This document shows positions 1 through 8,044 of a stretch of 64,000 bases of DNA, in pieces. Both the position numbers and the translations under genes were made by a program. Within the stretch, counting starts at the first letter, position 1. Each line of letters starts with the position of its first letter. A model generated the notes under the pieces. It had not been told where the DNA came from and did not search any database. It was given only the letters and a program-made list of their open reading frames with translations. The DNA comes from an uncultured Prevotellaceae bacterium (GTDB lineage: Bacteria > Bacteroidota > Bacteroidia > Bacteroidales > Bacteroidaceae). The stretch is from assembly GCA_902780025.1 (NCBI GenBank), contig CACZDV010000001.1, positions 62,001-126,000 on the forward strand. The letters run 5' to 3'.

Positions 1-1
1 T

Positions 2-601
2 GCTATTGAGGTATTCGATGATAAGAATATTCATCGGGTATATACAGATATTGTCAATCTTTTAAAGTCTTATCCTGAAATAGAACTGGGTGTCCTTCAG
101 CTTTTAAGCTATTGTTTCTATGAAATTCTGGACAATGTAATAACCCATTCAGGAAAGAACTGTGGTACGGTCATTTCACGTTTCCTTCCACAGAAGAATG
201 TCATACAGATTCTCGTTGCTGATGATGGTATGGGAATTCAGATGTCATTAAAGGAAAATGAAATATACAGCGACATATCAGAGGAAGATGCTCTTATTAA
301 ATGTCTTCAAGACCGCGTGACAGACGGAAAAGGTATGGGCTATGGTCTGTATTCTGCTCTATGTCTTATTCGCAATGCGGGTATACGCTTGGAACTTCAT
401 TCTGGCTGTCATCAATTGACATCGGATGGAAAAACTGAGAAAGTCGTAACGGCACCGTTATGGCAAGGGACACTACTTTATCTTGAACTCCATTCCAATC
501 AAGAGATCGACCCTAATGGAGTGTTGGAGAATAGGGCGGATGCTGAGTCGGAATTCAATGATCAGTTTCTGAATGCTGAAGACATGGAGAACTTATGGTA
601 A
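2..601 (+). CDS. HATPase-domain ATP-binding protein, 5' end cut off by the window
   Basis: The reading frame is open from the first bases, so the start lies upstream of the window; a start at the internal ATG at 230 would cut the ATPase fold. The frame shows the three boxes of a GHKL/histidine-kinase-type ATPase: an N box (YEILDNVITHSG), a G1 box (DDGMGI) and a G2 box (GKGMGYGL). No phosphoacceptor histidine is visible in the part present. The next gene, 21 bp downstream, is a STAS-like protein of the DUF4325 kind. ATPases of this type are often paired with such proteins, which resembles anti-sigma factor/antagonist partner switching. The function is inferred from fold and neighbour; the domain call is firm, the pathway is unknown. 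Confidence 0.8.
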   Translation, partial: AIEVFDDKNIHRVYTDIVNLLKSYPEIELGVLQLLSYCFYEILDNVITHSGKNCGTVISRFLPQKNVIQILVADDGMGIQMSLKENEIYSDISEEDALIKCLQDRVTDGKGMGYGLYSALCLIRNAGIRLELHSGCHQLTSDGKTEKVVTAPLWQGTLLYLELHSNQEIDPNGVLENRADAESEFNDQFLNAEDMENLW

Positions 602-622
602 CGAATTAATAAAGGAAAAACG

Positions 623-919
623 ATGAAGATATTCAAGTTCAACCAATTCGGATCGAACCTCGGAACGAGGATGCTCGGAGCTGATGTCAGGGAGAAACTC
701 GTACCCTTACTCAATGCTAAAGAGAAAGTAGTCCTTGACTTTGAGGGAGTAGATGTTGTGTCTAATTCCTTTGCCGACGAATGTCTTGCGAAGTTATTGC
801 TCACGATGTCCCTTGACGAGCTGAAACAATGTACGACATTCCGTGGACTGAACGACTTTGCCCGCAAAAACATTGCACTGGCTTTCAAGCGACGGATGCT
901 TGTTGCTGAAGTTGCATAA
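623..919 (+). CDS. STAS-like domain protein (DUF4325 family)
   Basis: A 98-residue protein whose core (VVLDFEGVDVVSNSFADECL, about residues 34-53) matches the pattern typical of DUF4325 STAS-like proteins: a beta strand ending in DF-G, then a serine-rich turn and FADE. The family is small, cytoplasmic and usually one domain. It follows an HATPase gene by 21 bp, so the two are probably co-transcribed and work as a pair, by analogy with STAS anti-anti-sigma proteins and their kinases. No target sigma factor is visible on this side; the ECF sigma factor 3 kb downstream belongs to another unit. Confidence 0.75.
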   Translation: MKIFKFNQFGSNLGTRMLGADVREKLVPLLNAKEKVVLDFEGVDVVSNSFADECLAKLLLTMSLDELKQCTTFRGLNDFARKNIALAFKRRMLVAEVA

Positions 920-1032
920 AGAAACTGATAATTGTTGAACCAATAAAACTGTACCGCCTATGGTAACATAGCAATGACTGATTGACATACAGATAAGAAG
1001 CGTTGACTTTTTGATTCTTAGTTCAGAAATTT

Positions 1033-1120
1033 CGCCAAAATATCTCCAGAGAAGAAAAGAGTTGATGCTCGCGCAGTAGGCGCGGGCTGAGACTTGTATC
1101 TTGGAGAACGGCGTTTGGCG
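1033..1120. other. Nested inverted repeats in a 280-bp gene-free stretch
   Basis: The gap 920-1197 contains no convincing ORF. Three nested stems can be read by eye: CGCCAAA (1033-1039) with TTTGGCG (1114-1120), TCTCCA (1043-1048) with TGGAGA (1102-1107), and GCTCGCGC with GCGCGGGC around 1067-1087 with a five-base loop and one G-U pair. The order is consistent with a single folded RNA in the leader of the following lipoprotein gene. No promoter or terminator motif was recognised, so this is structure only. Confidence 0.3.
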
Positions 1121-1203
1121 ATGCCTCTGAACTGGATGCGGAATCAGACTCGCGCCGATTTTATCAGAACCCAAACAAATATAATCACAAAACGTATATG
1201 ACA

Positions 1204-1764
1204 ATGAAACATCTGACTTTCTGGGGAAATAGCCTCGTGATGGCCGCTGCCTTACTCGCCATCACCTCTTGCAGCAGCAATGACAACGAGCAGGAAAAGC
1301 CGTTTACGACAGACCCTGTGGAGCAGACCAAGTTCTTTGTCTGCGAGGCGAGCGGCGAGACTCGTGGCGCAACCGCCGTCATCGACACCCTCTTCACTGA
1401 GGACGACATCGAGTGGTTTAACGTTACCACCCGCGAAGTCCGCTTCAAGAATCAGGATGAGCAGCTATTCAGTAAGCTGATGAAGAACTATCACAAAGAG
1501 GGGTTGGAGTTTCGCCTCGGCGAGAGCCTCCTGTTCGAGGTCAGCCGCTTCGTGTCCGACTTTGACAGCCGTGTATTCACCGACCTCGTGCTACACTATT
1601 CCACGATTGGCGAGGACGAGGGTAATCCCCGATACTACCTACACGACTGCTATCCCCCGCAGTTCATAGACGACGAATGCACACAGGCCAACATCAAGAA
1701 GAATGCCATACAGTGGGAGACCTTTACTAAATATCTTGAAAGCAAAGGCAAACTGAGGAAGTAA
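1204..1764 (+). CDS. Lipoprotein of unknown function
   Basis: From ATG 1204 the protein starts with a hydrophobic stretch ending in the lipobox LAITSC, cysteine at residue 23, followed by SSNDNEQE. An acidic patch just after the cysteine is the usual export signal for surface lipoproteins in Bacteroidota, so surface exposure is likely. ATG 1198 is an alternative start two codons earlier. The mature part (about 160 residues) resembles nothing I recognise; it has a cysteine pair near the C-terminus (HDCYPPQFIDDEC). The next gene begins 3 bp after the stop, so this protein and the propeller protein are probably made together. Confidence 0.7.
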   Translation: MKHLTFWGNSLVMAAALLAITSCSSNDNEQEKPFTTDPVEQTKFFVCEASGETRGATAVIDTLFTEDDIEWFNVTTREVRFKNQDEQLFSKLMKNYHKEGLEFRLGESLLFEVSRFVSDFDSRVFTDLVLHYSTIGEDEGNPRYYLHDCYPPQFIDDECTQANIKKNAIQWETFTKYLESKGKLRK

Positions 1765-1767
1765 ACG

Positions 1768-3774
1768 ATGATGAAGAAATTAATCCTTTCCCTTATCCTC
1801 GGCTTGGCTACGGTCACTGCGCAAGCCCAGCTGACAGACTGGCGGAACATTTCGAGCAAGAACTTCGTATCGTGTATTATCCACGACGAGAACTATCTGT
1901 ATGTCGGCACGAAAGGCGGCGGCATCGTGAAGATTGACAAGCAGAGCGGCGAGCAGACAGTACTAAAACGCGCTGACGGGAGCATGACGGGTAATGCCAT
2001 CGCCGACATGACGCTGCATGATGGCGAGCTGTGGGTTGGTACGGAGTACAACGGCCTGGCTAAGGTGACTGATAACGGCATAGAGAAATTCGACATGAAG
2101 AACGCTGGATTTCTGAGTAACCAGCATTTTTCCGGTTTCTATTTTAACGCAGACGGAACCATGCTCGTAGGCGGCATCGCATATTTGTACGCTTTCAATG
2201 GAAAGAAATGCACAGCCATGTACGACATCAATCCGCTTAGCCCCTACACCTACGTCAAGAAGATTAGGGCCGACAGGGAAGGACGTATATGGGTGGCTTG
2301 TTACGATGCATTAAACAGGTACAACCTCTGTGTTTTTACGTCCAATGATTTGGTTCCATATAACATTCCATACGGTAAAGTAAACGCCATCGAAACAGAC
2401 AAAAACAGAAACTTGTGGATAGCGACCAACAACGGGCTCGTCAAGTTCGACGGCAACGATTTTACGCACTACACGCCCAACAATTCGGCCCTGCCCGAGG
2501 CGAATATCGCGGACTTGACTGCCGACGAGAACGGCAATCTGTGGATGCTGAGCGAACACAATATCACCAAGTTTGACGGCACCAGCTTCACGGCCTATCA
2601 TCTGAACGTCGCAAACGACTACTTGCTGACCATCGATGCCGACAACGACAACGTCTATGTAGGCTCACACTTCGAGGGCTTGCTGAGGCTCACAGACAAC
2701 GGATTGGTAGCCGTCGACCTTATCGACAATGTGTTGTATGAAAATGCAATGTCCTTGTCCAGCGGCTGCATCGACGTAGGCGGCAATTTCTACGTCGGCT
2801 CACTTTATGGCCTTCAGAAATACAATATTGACACGGGCGATTACAAGTTTGAGCCCATGACGCAGACTGCTCAGACCGAAGTCGACCGTAACGGCAACGT
2901 CTGGATACGCTGGGCCTTGCCCACCACCGACACTTGTCTCATGGAAATCACCGCGACAGGCAGAGAATTATACAAGAGAACCGATTACCCCTTCAGCGAG
3001 GCTGACGCCAACCTCATCAAGTTCGACCGCAAGAACCGCCTTTGGATAGCCACGAACAAGGGTCTTTACATGCGCGACGGCGAGACGTGGACGGCCTACA
3101 ACAAGAGCAATTCCAGCCTCACAGAGACAGTCCAGTGCATGGCCTTCGACAGCAATAACCGCCTCTGGTGCGGAACCTTCGGCAGCGGTCTGTTCTGCTT
3201 CGACGGCACACGATGGAGCAACTACACCACCTCCAATTCCTCCCTCCCGTCCAATTACGTGGGCACGGTGATCGTCGATAACAACAACGTCGTGTGGCTG
3301 AACTGCCGTGACCCTCAGTATCCCGACAAGATGGGGGCAGAATTCGGCTTAGGACTGACGCGCTTCGACGGAACCACATGTACGACCTACAACCACAACA
3401 ACTCGCCGCTGCCCAGCGACTGCTTCTGGGATGTGCAGGTGGATGCTGACAACCGTCTTTGGATAGCCACCGCCGGTGACGTCGGTCTCGTCTGCTACGA
3501 TGGAACCGCATGGACGACCTACGACACCGACAACTCTGGCATCGCCCTCAATGAGGTGACGAAAATCACCCTCGATCCAAAGCGCGACCTTATCTGGCTT
3601 ACCCAATACCCCGGCCTCGGCCTCTCCGTCGCCCGAATGAACTGCCAAGCCTCCGCCGTCCGCCCCATCACGGTTTCCAAGTCCTCCGACACGTACTACG
3701 ACTTGCAGGGCAGACCCGCCAAACCTACGACGCACGGAATCTACGTCAATAATGGCAAGAAAATCATCAAGTAA
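1768..3774 (+). CDS. Secreted propeller protein with Reg_prop repeats and T9SS-type C-terminus
   Basis: A 668-residue protein with a signal peptide (MMKKLILSLILGLATVTAQA) and at least six copies of the 'two-component regulator propeller' repeat, for example RLWIATNKGL, RLWCGTFGSGL and RLWIATAGDVGL, each followed by a YDG/FDG turn and a tyrosine- and asparagine-rich strand. These repeats build beta-propellers, normally in the sensor part of hybrid two-component systems. Here there is no membrane anchor, kinase or DNA-binding domain, so it is a stand-alone extracellular propeller. The end, YYDLQGRPA then GIYVNNGKKIIK, is the type A C-terminal signal used by type IX secretion in Prevotella relatives. 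It shares an operon with the lipoprotein before it. The ligand is unknown. Confidence 0.8.
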   Translation: MMKKLILSLILGLATVTAQAQLTDWRNISSKNFVSCIIHDENYLYVGTKGGGIVKIDKQSGEQTVLKRADGSMTGNAIADMTLHDGELWVGTEYNGLAKVTDNGIEKFDMKNAGFLSNQHFSGFYFNADGTMLVGGIAYLYAFNGKKCTAMYDINPLSPYTYVKKIRADREGRIWVACYDALNRYNLCVFTSNDLVPYNIPYGKVNAIETDKNRNLWIATNNGLVKFDGNDFTHYTPNNSALPEANIADLTADENGNLWMLSEHNITKFDGTSFTAYHLNVANDYLLTIDADNDNVYVGSHFEGLLRLTDNGLVAVDLIDNVLYENAMSLSSGCIDVGGNFYVGSLYGLQKYNIDTGDYKFEPMTQTAQTEVDRNGNVWIRWALPTTDTCLMEITATGRELYKRTDYPFSEADANLIKFDRKNRLWIATNKGLYMRDGETWTAYNKSNSSLTETVQCMAFDSNNRLWCGTFGSGLFCFDGTRWSNYTTSNSSLPSNYVGTVIVDNNNVVWLNCRDPQYPDKMGAEFGLGLTRFDGTTCTTYNHNNSPLPSDCFWDVQVDADNRLWIATAGDVGLVCYDGTAWTTYDTDNSGIALNEVTKITLDPKRDLIWLTQYPGLGLSVARMNCQASAVRPITVSKSSDTYYDLQGRPAKPTTHGIYVNNGKKIIK

Positions 3775-3883
3775 GAATACATGAAGAGAAACCCCTGTCA
3801 ATCATTCACGCAGTTTATTTGCGCCCGAAATACTAACAAACATCATTTTTTTGCAATTAGGGGTATTTGATTTGGCCGTTCGA

Positions 3884-3909
3884 GGGTCTTATATACGAAT
3901 AAAAGACCC
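3884..3909 (+). promoter_or_regulatory. Hairpin in the leader of the ECF sigma factor gene
   Basis: GGGTCTT (3884-3890) pairs with AAGACCC (3903-3909) across a 12-base AT-rich loop and ends 11 bp before the sigma factor start. It may regulate translation or close the preceding transcript. The rest of 3775-3920 holds no gene, only a 29-codon ORF from 3781 with no support. Confidence 0.35.
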
Positions 3910-3920
3910 AAGAGACACTT

Positions 3921-4412
3921 ATGGATTACAGTAAACAAGAGTTTGAACGCCTATTCAAGGACAGCTATCCGCACATGTATCGCATGGCATTCTCGATGGT
4001 GGAGAATGCCGACGATGCCAAGGACGCGGTGCATCAGGTGTTCGCCCAAGTCTGGAAGGCTAAACCACAGATAGCTAATGACAGCATTCGCGGCTACCTT
4101 TTGGCAGCAATCCGGAACCAATGCTTGCACATTCAACGATCGCGGCAGTTGCAGCGACAACTGGAGGAAGAGTTGCAACGGGACACGGCTGCAAGCGAAC
4201 ACGAGGAACGCGAAGACCTGCTACAGCAGCTCCAGCAAGTTATCGACGACAACTTGACGGAGCAAGACCGGCGTGTGCTGAGTCTACATTATGACGACGA
4301 GATGACCTACGAAGAGACGGCCACGGTGCTGGGCATCAGTACCTCGGCGGTGAACAAGCACATCACGCGGTCGTTGGCAAAAATCAGACAAACCCTTAAA
4401 ATTGCAAAGTAA
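3921..4412 (+). CDS. RNA polymerase ECF-type sigma-70 factor
   Basis: A 163-residue protein with the two domains of an ECF sigma factor. Region 2 lies near residues 5-70 (FKDSYPHMYRMAFSMV, then DDAKDAVHQVFAQVWK, binding core polymerase and the -10 element). Region 4 lies near residues 105-160 (LSLHYDDEMTYEETATVLGI then SAVNKHITRSL, a helix-turn-helix for the -35 element). The length is normal for the family. The next gene starts 1 bp after the stop and encodes a one-pass membrane protein, the usual position of an anti-sigma factor, so the pair probably forms a membrane signalling switch. No FecR-like protein is present. Confidence 0.9.
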   Translation: MDYSKQEFERLFKDSYPHMYRMAFSMVENADDAKDAVHQVFAQVWKAKPQIANDSIRGYLLAAIRNQCLHIQRSRQLQRQLEEELQRDTAASEHEEREDLLQQLQQVIDDNLTEQDRRVLSLHYDDEMTYEETATVLGISTSAVNKHITRSLAKIRQTLKIAK

Positions 4413-4413
4413 C

Positions 4414-6072
4414 ATGAAAAAAGAAGATATCGACAAGAGAATAGGCATGCCCGACGTGGACGCTGAGTGGGCACGGTTTGAATGCGAGGTTATCGCCAAG
4501 GACACCAAGCCAAGGATGCTACGTGTGGCCGCATGGGCAGGCGGTATTGGCATTGCTGCCGCTATCGCCTTGCTGTTTGTGCTGAATATGGGCAAAGAAG
4601 AGACGGCAGAGCAGCCTTTGATGGCTCAGCAGCCGCAGCCCGTCCATATTGAAAACACAACCGCAGACACCATCCCTGTAGAAAAAAGCCAAAGTGTGAA
4701 ATCTGCATACGAGCAACCGCAGCAAAAGCTGGTAACTTACACCGAACCAGTAGTCCGCAATGTAGCGGAGGCTCCCACAGTAGGCAGTACGGCAAATAGC
4801 CAGGAAGCATTGCAGGGACGCATCGCCGGGCTGAGCTTGGATGACAAACACATCCGCTTCGTGGCGAAAACCGATCGTCCGTCATGGCCTTACTTATGGG
4901 AGCGAGACACCGTACTGGCCTTGGTCAACGGAAAAGAAAACCCGGATTTTCTGAACTATCTGAGTAACACGTCCCATGTATCGATGAGCAACGTTTACGA
5001 CTACTTCTTTGAAAGAAACCAGCTGTTCCTCATGCAATCCCTTCCCTCCAAGGAATTGCAGGCAGCACTTTACGACCCGTCCCTGTTTGAAGGCCGCGAC
5101 ATCAGGCTGGTCGTAGATTACCTGACCAAGCCGTTCACGCCCGTCAGCCAGCTTACTCCGGAACAGATTAAGTCGCGCCGCCTGGCCTATCTCCAGAACA
5201 AGTATCGTGCGGGCTTCAGCAAGAACAGCAATCAGGACTGCTACGCGCCCGACCTTTACGACTCGCCCACCAAGGAACGCCTCTTCGGACTGACGGCAGC
5301 TAAGTGCCGCAGTTACGGACAGCAACACGAGTATTTCGGCCCTATGGGCAGCGACAGCCACGGCGTCTACGTCCCCCTGATTCGCGATGTGGTGCTGACC
5401 ACCCATGATGATGCGTGGTGGGAGAACGGCGAAGTATGGGTCATCAAAGACGACCCTCATTTCAATCAGATCGTTGACAACATCCTGCAGACGGCCACCC
5501 GTTCCGAATCGTCTGCGGTGACGAGCGGCGACAGCATCGTCCGGCTGGCATTCATCTTTGGCGGAAAGGTCATAGAAGGACAGCCTAACGACCTGCTAAG
5601 TGGCATGCAGAAAAAGCTCTACGAGCAAGTAAAGAAGAGTACCTTCGCGTTCAAACCCGACGAGGATGCGCCGTCCTGGTGGTGGGGCGAGGCCTATTAC
5701 TCCACCACGTCGCAGCGCCAGCTGTGGATGCATCTGCATTCCGTTGACAAGCTCTACGCTACCGACTGCCCCGAACTGCTTAGCAACCGACGACGTATAG
5801 AAGGCACGGTGACCGACGAGAAAGGCGAGCCTCTGGCCGAAGCCAGCGTCGGCATAGGCTTCGTTACACCCTGGGACGCCGTCACTACTGACAGCCAAGG
5901 CCACTTCGACCTGTGGATGCCCTTCCGCGACGCCACCATCCGCGTGAACCATGTGGGTTATATTCCCCAGCAAATACAGCCCGCCGACACCATCCTGAAT
6001 TTCCGCATGAAGGATGCGACGAAAATTAAAGAAGTGATGGTGATACCCAAGAAGGAATCAAAAACGAAATAA
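4414..6072 (+). CDS. One-pass membrane protein, putative anti-sigma partner with carboxypeptidase-like domain
   Basis: The chosen start is ATG 4414, just after the sigma factor stop; a TTG start at 4402 would overlap it. The cytoplasmic N-terminus is about 36 residues, followed by one membrane segment (AAWAGGIGIAAAIALLFVL). The large periplasmic part contains EALQGRIAGL near residue 130, the same string as in the plug of the SusC protein at 52.5 kb, then a region I do not recognise with many W/Y residues, and at the C-terminus a carboxypeptidase-like regulatory domain (GTVTDEKGEPLAEASVGIGF). Its position after an ECF sigma factor suggests that it holds or releases the sigma factor, but a classic anti-sigma zinc motif is not visible. 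The domain call is firm; the role is inferred. Confidence 0.7.
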   Translation: MKKEDIDKRIGMPDVDAEWARFECEVIAKDTKPRMLRVAAWAGGIGIAAAIALLFVLNMGKEETAEQPLMAQQPQPVHIENTTADTIPVEKSQSVKSAYEQPQQKLVTYTEPVVRNVAEAPTVGSTANSQEALQGRIAGLSLDDKHIRFVAKTDRPSWPYLWERDTVLALVNGKENPDFLNYLSNTSHVSMSNVYDYFFERNQLFLMQSLPSKELQAALYDPSLFEGRDIRLVVDYLTKPFTPVSQLTPEQIKSRRLAYLQNKYRAGFSKNSNQDCYAPDLYDSPTKERLFGLTAAKCRSYGQQHEYFGPMGSDSHGVYVPLIRDVVLTTHDDAWWENGEVWVIKDDPHFNQIVDNILQTATRSESSAVTSGDSIVRLAFIFGGKVIEGQPNDLLSGMQKKLYEQVKKSTFAFKPDEDAPSWWWGEAYYSTTSQRQLWMHLHSVDKLYATDCPELLSNRRRIEGTVTDEKGEPLAEASVGIGFVTPWDAVTTDSQGHFDLWMPFRDATIRVNHVGYIPQQIQPADTILNFRMKDATKIKEVMVIPKKESKTK

Positions 6073-6121
6073 TGGAAGAAATCAGAATTTACCACACTAT
6101 CCCTTCATCCTGTTAAAGAAA

Positions 6122-6172
6122 CGGGCGAAAGTACTAAGAAAATGACAAAAAGTTGCATCTTCGCCCGCTTTT
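6122..6172 (+). terminator. Probable intrinsic terminator after the ECF operon
   Basis: CGGGCGAA (6122-6129) pairs with TTCGCCCG (6160-6167), followed by CTTTTT. The loop is long (30 bases), which weakens the call, but the position after the last gene and the T tract fit. Confidence 0.5.
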
Positions 6173-6217
6173 TGCATCTTTAACGAGGAAAACGGAGAAT
6201 ATTTGAAAAAGAATGTT

Positions 6218-6225
6218 TATCTTTG
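6218..6225 (+). promoter_or_regulatory. -7 promoter element TATCTTTG for the zeta-toxin pair
   Basis: TATCTTTG matches the Bacteroidota -7 consensus TAnnTTTG. The predicted transcript would begin near 6232, about 20 bases before the ATG at 6253. Confidence 0.6.
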
Positions 6226-6252
6226 CCTGCAATAATAATAAGATAGTAGCGT

Positions 6253-6444
6253 ATGACTGAGATTCATAAACGATATCGCTTGACTTCCACCGAGGAGCCT
6301 ACCGACGAAATGTTGCATGCCCTGATGGAGGACGTGGCCCAAGCTGCTCGCGAGTCGAGTGCCAAGGCTGAGGCCGAGAAGAAACGTCGGCTTCAGGCTG
6401 TAGCCAAGGAGATTGAAGAGTGGAAAAGTACGGCAGGACTATGA
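6253..6444 (+). CDS. Small protein upstream of zeta toxin, candidate antitoxin
   Basis: A 63-residue, highly charged protein predicted to be mostly helical (DEMLHALMEDVAQAARESS, then a lysine/arginine-rich helix ending in IEEWKSTAGL). Its stop overlaps the start of the next gene in ATGA, a sign of translational coupling. Small proteins in this position are common in front of zeta-like kinases in Bacteroidota and are usually annotated as hypothetical. An antitoxin role is inferred only from position and coupling; there is no recognisable DNA-binding domain. Confidence 0.6.
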   Translation: MTEIHKRYRLTSTEEPTDEMLHALMEDVAQAARESSAKAEAEKKRRLQAVAKEIEEWKSTAGL

Positions 6445-7031
6445 CAGAAAGGAAACCTACACTCTGTGTTGTTGCCGGCCCCAACGGTTCGGGCAAGACG
6501 ACTACCACCATTCAGTTGCTCAACAACGAGTGGGCGGCTGACAGTTTGTACATCAATCCCGATAACATCGCACAGGAAACCTTTGGTAATTGGAACTCTC
6601 CAGAGGCCGTATTAAAAGCTGCAGAGGAAGCCACCCGCTTGCGCTATGAATGTTTGGAACAGGGGCATGATTTCGTATTTGAAACGGTCTTTTCTGCTCC
6701 TGAGAAACTAGAGTTTCTTCGTAAGGCTAAGGATGTGGGATTTTTCATTCGCCTGTTCTACGTCTGCACGTCTGATCCCACCATCAACGTCGCACGCATT
6801 ACACAGCGTTATCTGAACGGCGGTCATGAGGTTCCCATCTCTAAGATTATTTCCCGCTATTACAAGTCGCTCGTCAATGCCAACAAGGCCATCACCTTCG
6901 TTGATCGCGCCTATGTTTACGACAATTCCATAGATAACCAATTACCCCGACTTCTTTTCCGAACAATCGATGGCCAACTCTTCAAGCAATACACCGATGA
7001 TATCCCTGAATGGGCAAAGACATTAATATGA
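6441..7031 (+). CDS. Zeta-toxin-like P-loop kinase
   Basis: From ATG 6441 (overlapping the upstream stop by 4 bp; the GTG at 6420 is less likely) the protein has a Walker A motif, AGPNGSGKTT, near residue 12, then INPDNIA, and later ETVFSAP and a Walker B-type strand with RLFYVC. This is the layout of zeta toxin/PezT-like kinases, which phosphorylate UDP-N-acetylglucosamine; shorter Bacteroidota members are often of unproven toxicity. The length of 196 residues is on the short side. With the coupled small protein it looks like a type II toxin-antitoxin module, but a housekeeping nucleotide kinase cannot be ruled out. Confidence 0.8.
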   Translation: MTERKPTLCVVAGPNGSGKTTTTIQLLNNEWAADSLYINPDNIAQETFGNWNSPEAVLKAAEEATRLRYECLEQGHDFVFETVFSAPEKLEFLRKAKDVGFFIRLFYVCTSDPTINVARITQRYLNGGHEVPISKIISRYYKSLVNANKAITFVDRAYVYDNSIDNQLPRLLFRTIDGQLFKQYTDDIPEWAKTLI

Positions 7032-7156
7032 TGAAGAGAATCATCCTGTCAATCATCCTCGCCCTCGCCACTCTATCCGCGACGACCCCTCTCCTCCTCG
7101 GGCTTTGGACGCATTCTTTGCAAGCAAAGCGTCGCAAGCGCCGAGCGGCTGCCTAA
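7028..7156 (+). pseudogene. Orphan signal-peptide ORF, possible remnant of a secreted gene
   Basis: The ORF reads MMKRIILSIILALATLSATT and then turns into a low-complexity basic tail before a stop at 7154. The start resembles that of the secreted propeller gene at 1768 (MMKKLILSLILGLAT), but no mature domain follows. It overlaps the end of the zeta-like gene. This looks like the front end of a deleted gene; a chance ORF is possible. Confidence 0.25.
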
Positions 7157-7241
7157 TCGAACTTGTTCGCTTGCCAAAGCAAGAACAGGACGCTGAACCG
7201 ATTTTTCTGTGATTTTATATGGGGAATTAGAGTCTATTTCT

Positions 7242-7296
7242 TATCTTTGCATCTGCATCGCGAAAAGTTCGTCACGAGATTTTCGCGATGCAGATG
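7242..7296 (+). promoter_or_regulatory. Promoter followed at once by a perfect 17-bp inverted repeat
   Basis: TATCTTTG (7242-7249) matches the -7 consensus on the plus strand. Directly after it, 7250-7266 (CATCTGCATCGCGAAAA) pairs perfectly with 7280-7296 across a 13-base loop. No plus-strand gene follows; the transcript would run into the 3' end of the opposite HAD gene. The rest of 7157-7386 shows no gene. It may be a small antisense RNA or an operator. Confidence 0.4.
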
Positions 7297-7386
7297 GTAC
7301 AACATAACAGTTTTTGTTCTCTGGTAGTAAGAAGCATTTGATGGTTGAGATGTTCTGTTCGCCCCAAAGGCCGGATGTGAGATTTC

Positions 7387-8040
7387 TCAAGGCGTGGCAG
7401 TAAGTTCCTGCGGAGCAGAAATAAAGGTGGTAGCACCGTTGGCGAGCAGGAAGTCTTTGTCGCGGAAGCCCCAGAGGACGCTGATGCAGGGCAGGCCGGC
7501 ATTACGGGCGGTCTGCAAGTCAACGTCGCTATCGCCGACATAGACGGCGTTAAGGCGGTCAACGCCTAACTGGCTCAGGGCTTCATTGACGGTGTCGGGG
7601 GCGGGCTTCTTGCGGATGCCTTCGGCCTCATGCTCGCCAACTGCCACCTCGATGGTGCCGGCAAAGAAGTGGCGACAGAGTTCCTTGGTGGCCGCATAGA
7701 ACTTATTGCTGACTACTGCCAAACGGCAACCCCGCTGCTTCAAGGCTCTCAGCATTTCAGGAACTCCGTCGTAAGGTCGCGTTCTGTCCAACGAATGCTC
7801 CAGATAATAATGGCGGAAAGTGCTGAACGCCTCCCCGAACCGTGGGTTCTGCTCACCATTAGGAATGGCACGTATCATCAACATTCTCACGCCGTTGCCA
7901 ACGAATCGCCGGATGTCGTCGCGGGAGTGTTCTGGCATCCTGTATGTACGGAGGGCATAGTTGACGGCTGCCGCCAGATCGTCAAGCGTGTCAAGCAGCG
8001 TCCCGTCGAGGTCGAATATATAAGTATCGTATTGTTGCAT
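7387..8040 (-). CDS. HAD-family phosphatase, phosphoglycolate phosphatase-like
   Basis: A 217-residue protein with the HAD motifs: FDLDGTLLDT near residue 9 (nucleophile and acid/base aspartates), VVSNK (motif II) and VYVGDSDVDLQTARNAG (motif IV, magnesium binding). A helical cap lies between motifs I and II, as in Gph/PGMB-type enzymes. It is the last gene of an operon with two arabinofuranosidase genes (4 bp gap), so a sugar phosphate from arabinose catabolism is a reasonable substrate, but the family is promiscuous and the substrate cannot be read from sequence. Confidence 0.85.
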   Translation of the reverse strand: MQQYDTYIFDLDGTLLDTLDDLAAAVNYALRTYRMPEHSRDDIRRFVGNGVRMLMIRAIPNGEQNPRFGEAFSTFRHYYLEHSLDRTRPYDGVPEMLRALKQRGCRLAVVSNKFYAATKELCRHFFAGTIEVAVGEHEAEGIRKKPAPDTVNEALSQLGVDRLNAVYVGDSDVDLQTARNAGLPCISVLWGFRDKDFLLANGATTFISAPQELTATP

Positions 8041-8044
8041 GATA

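Noticed and set aside
3781-3870. 29-codon ORF after the propeller gene, with a start similar to the orphan signal-peptide ORF at 7028
   Set aside because: The similarity covers fewer than 35 bases, the peptide has no signal-peptide pattern, and chance is likely.
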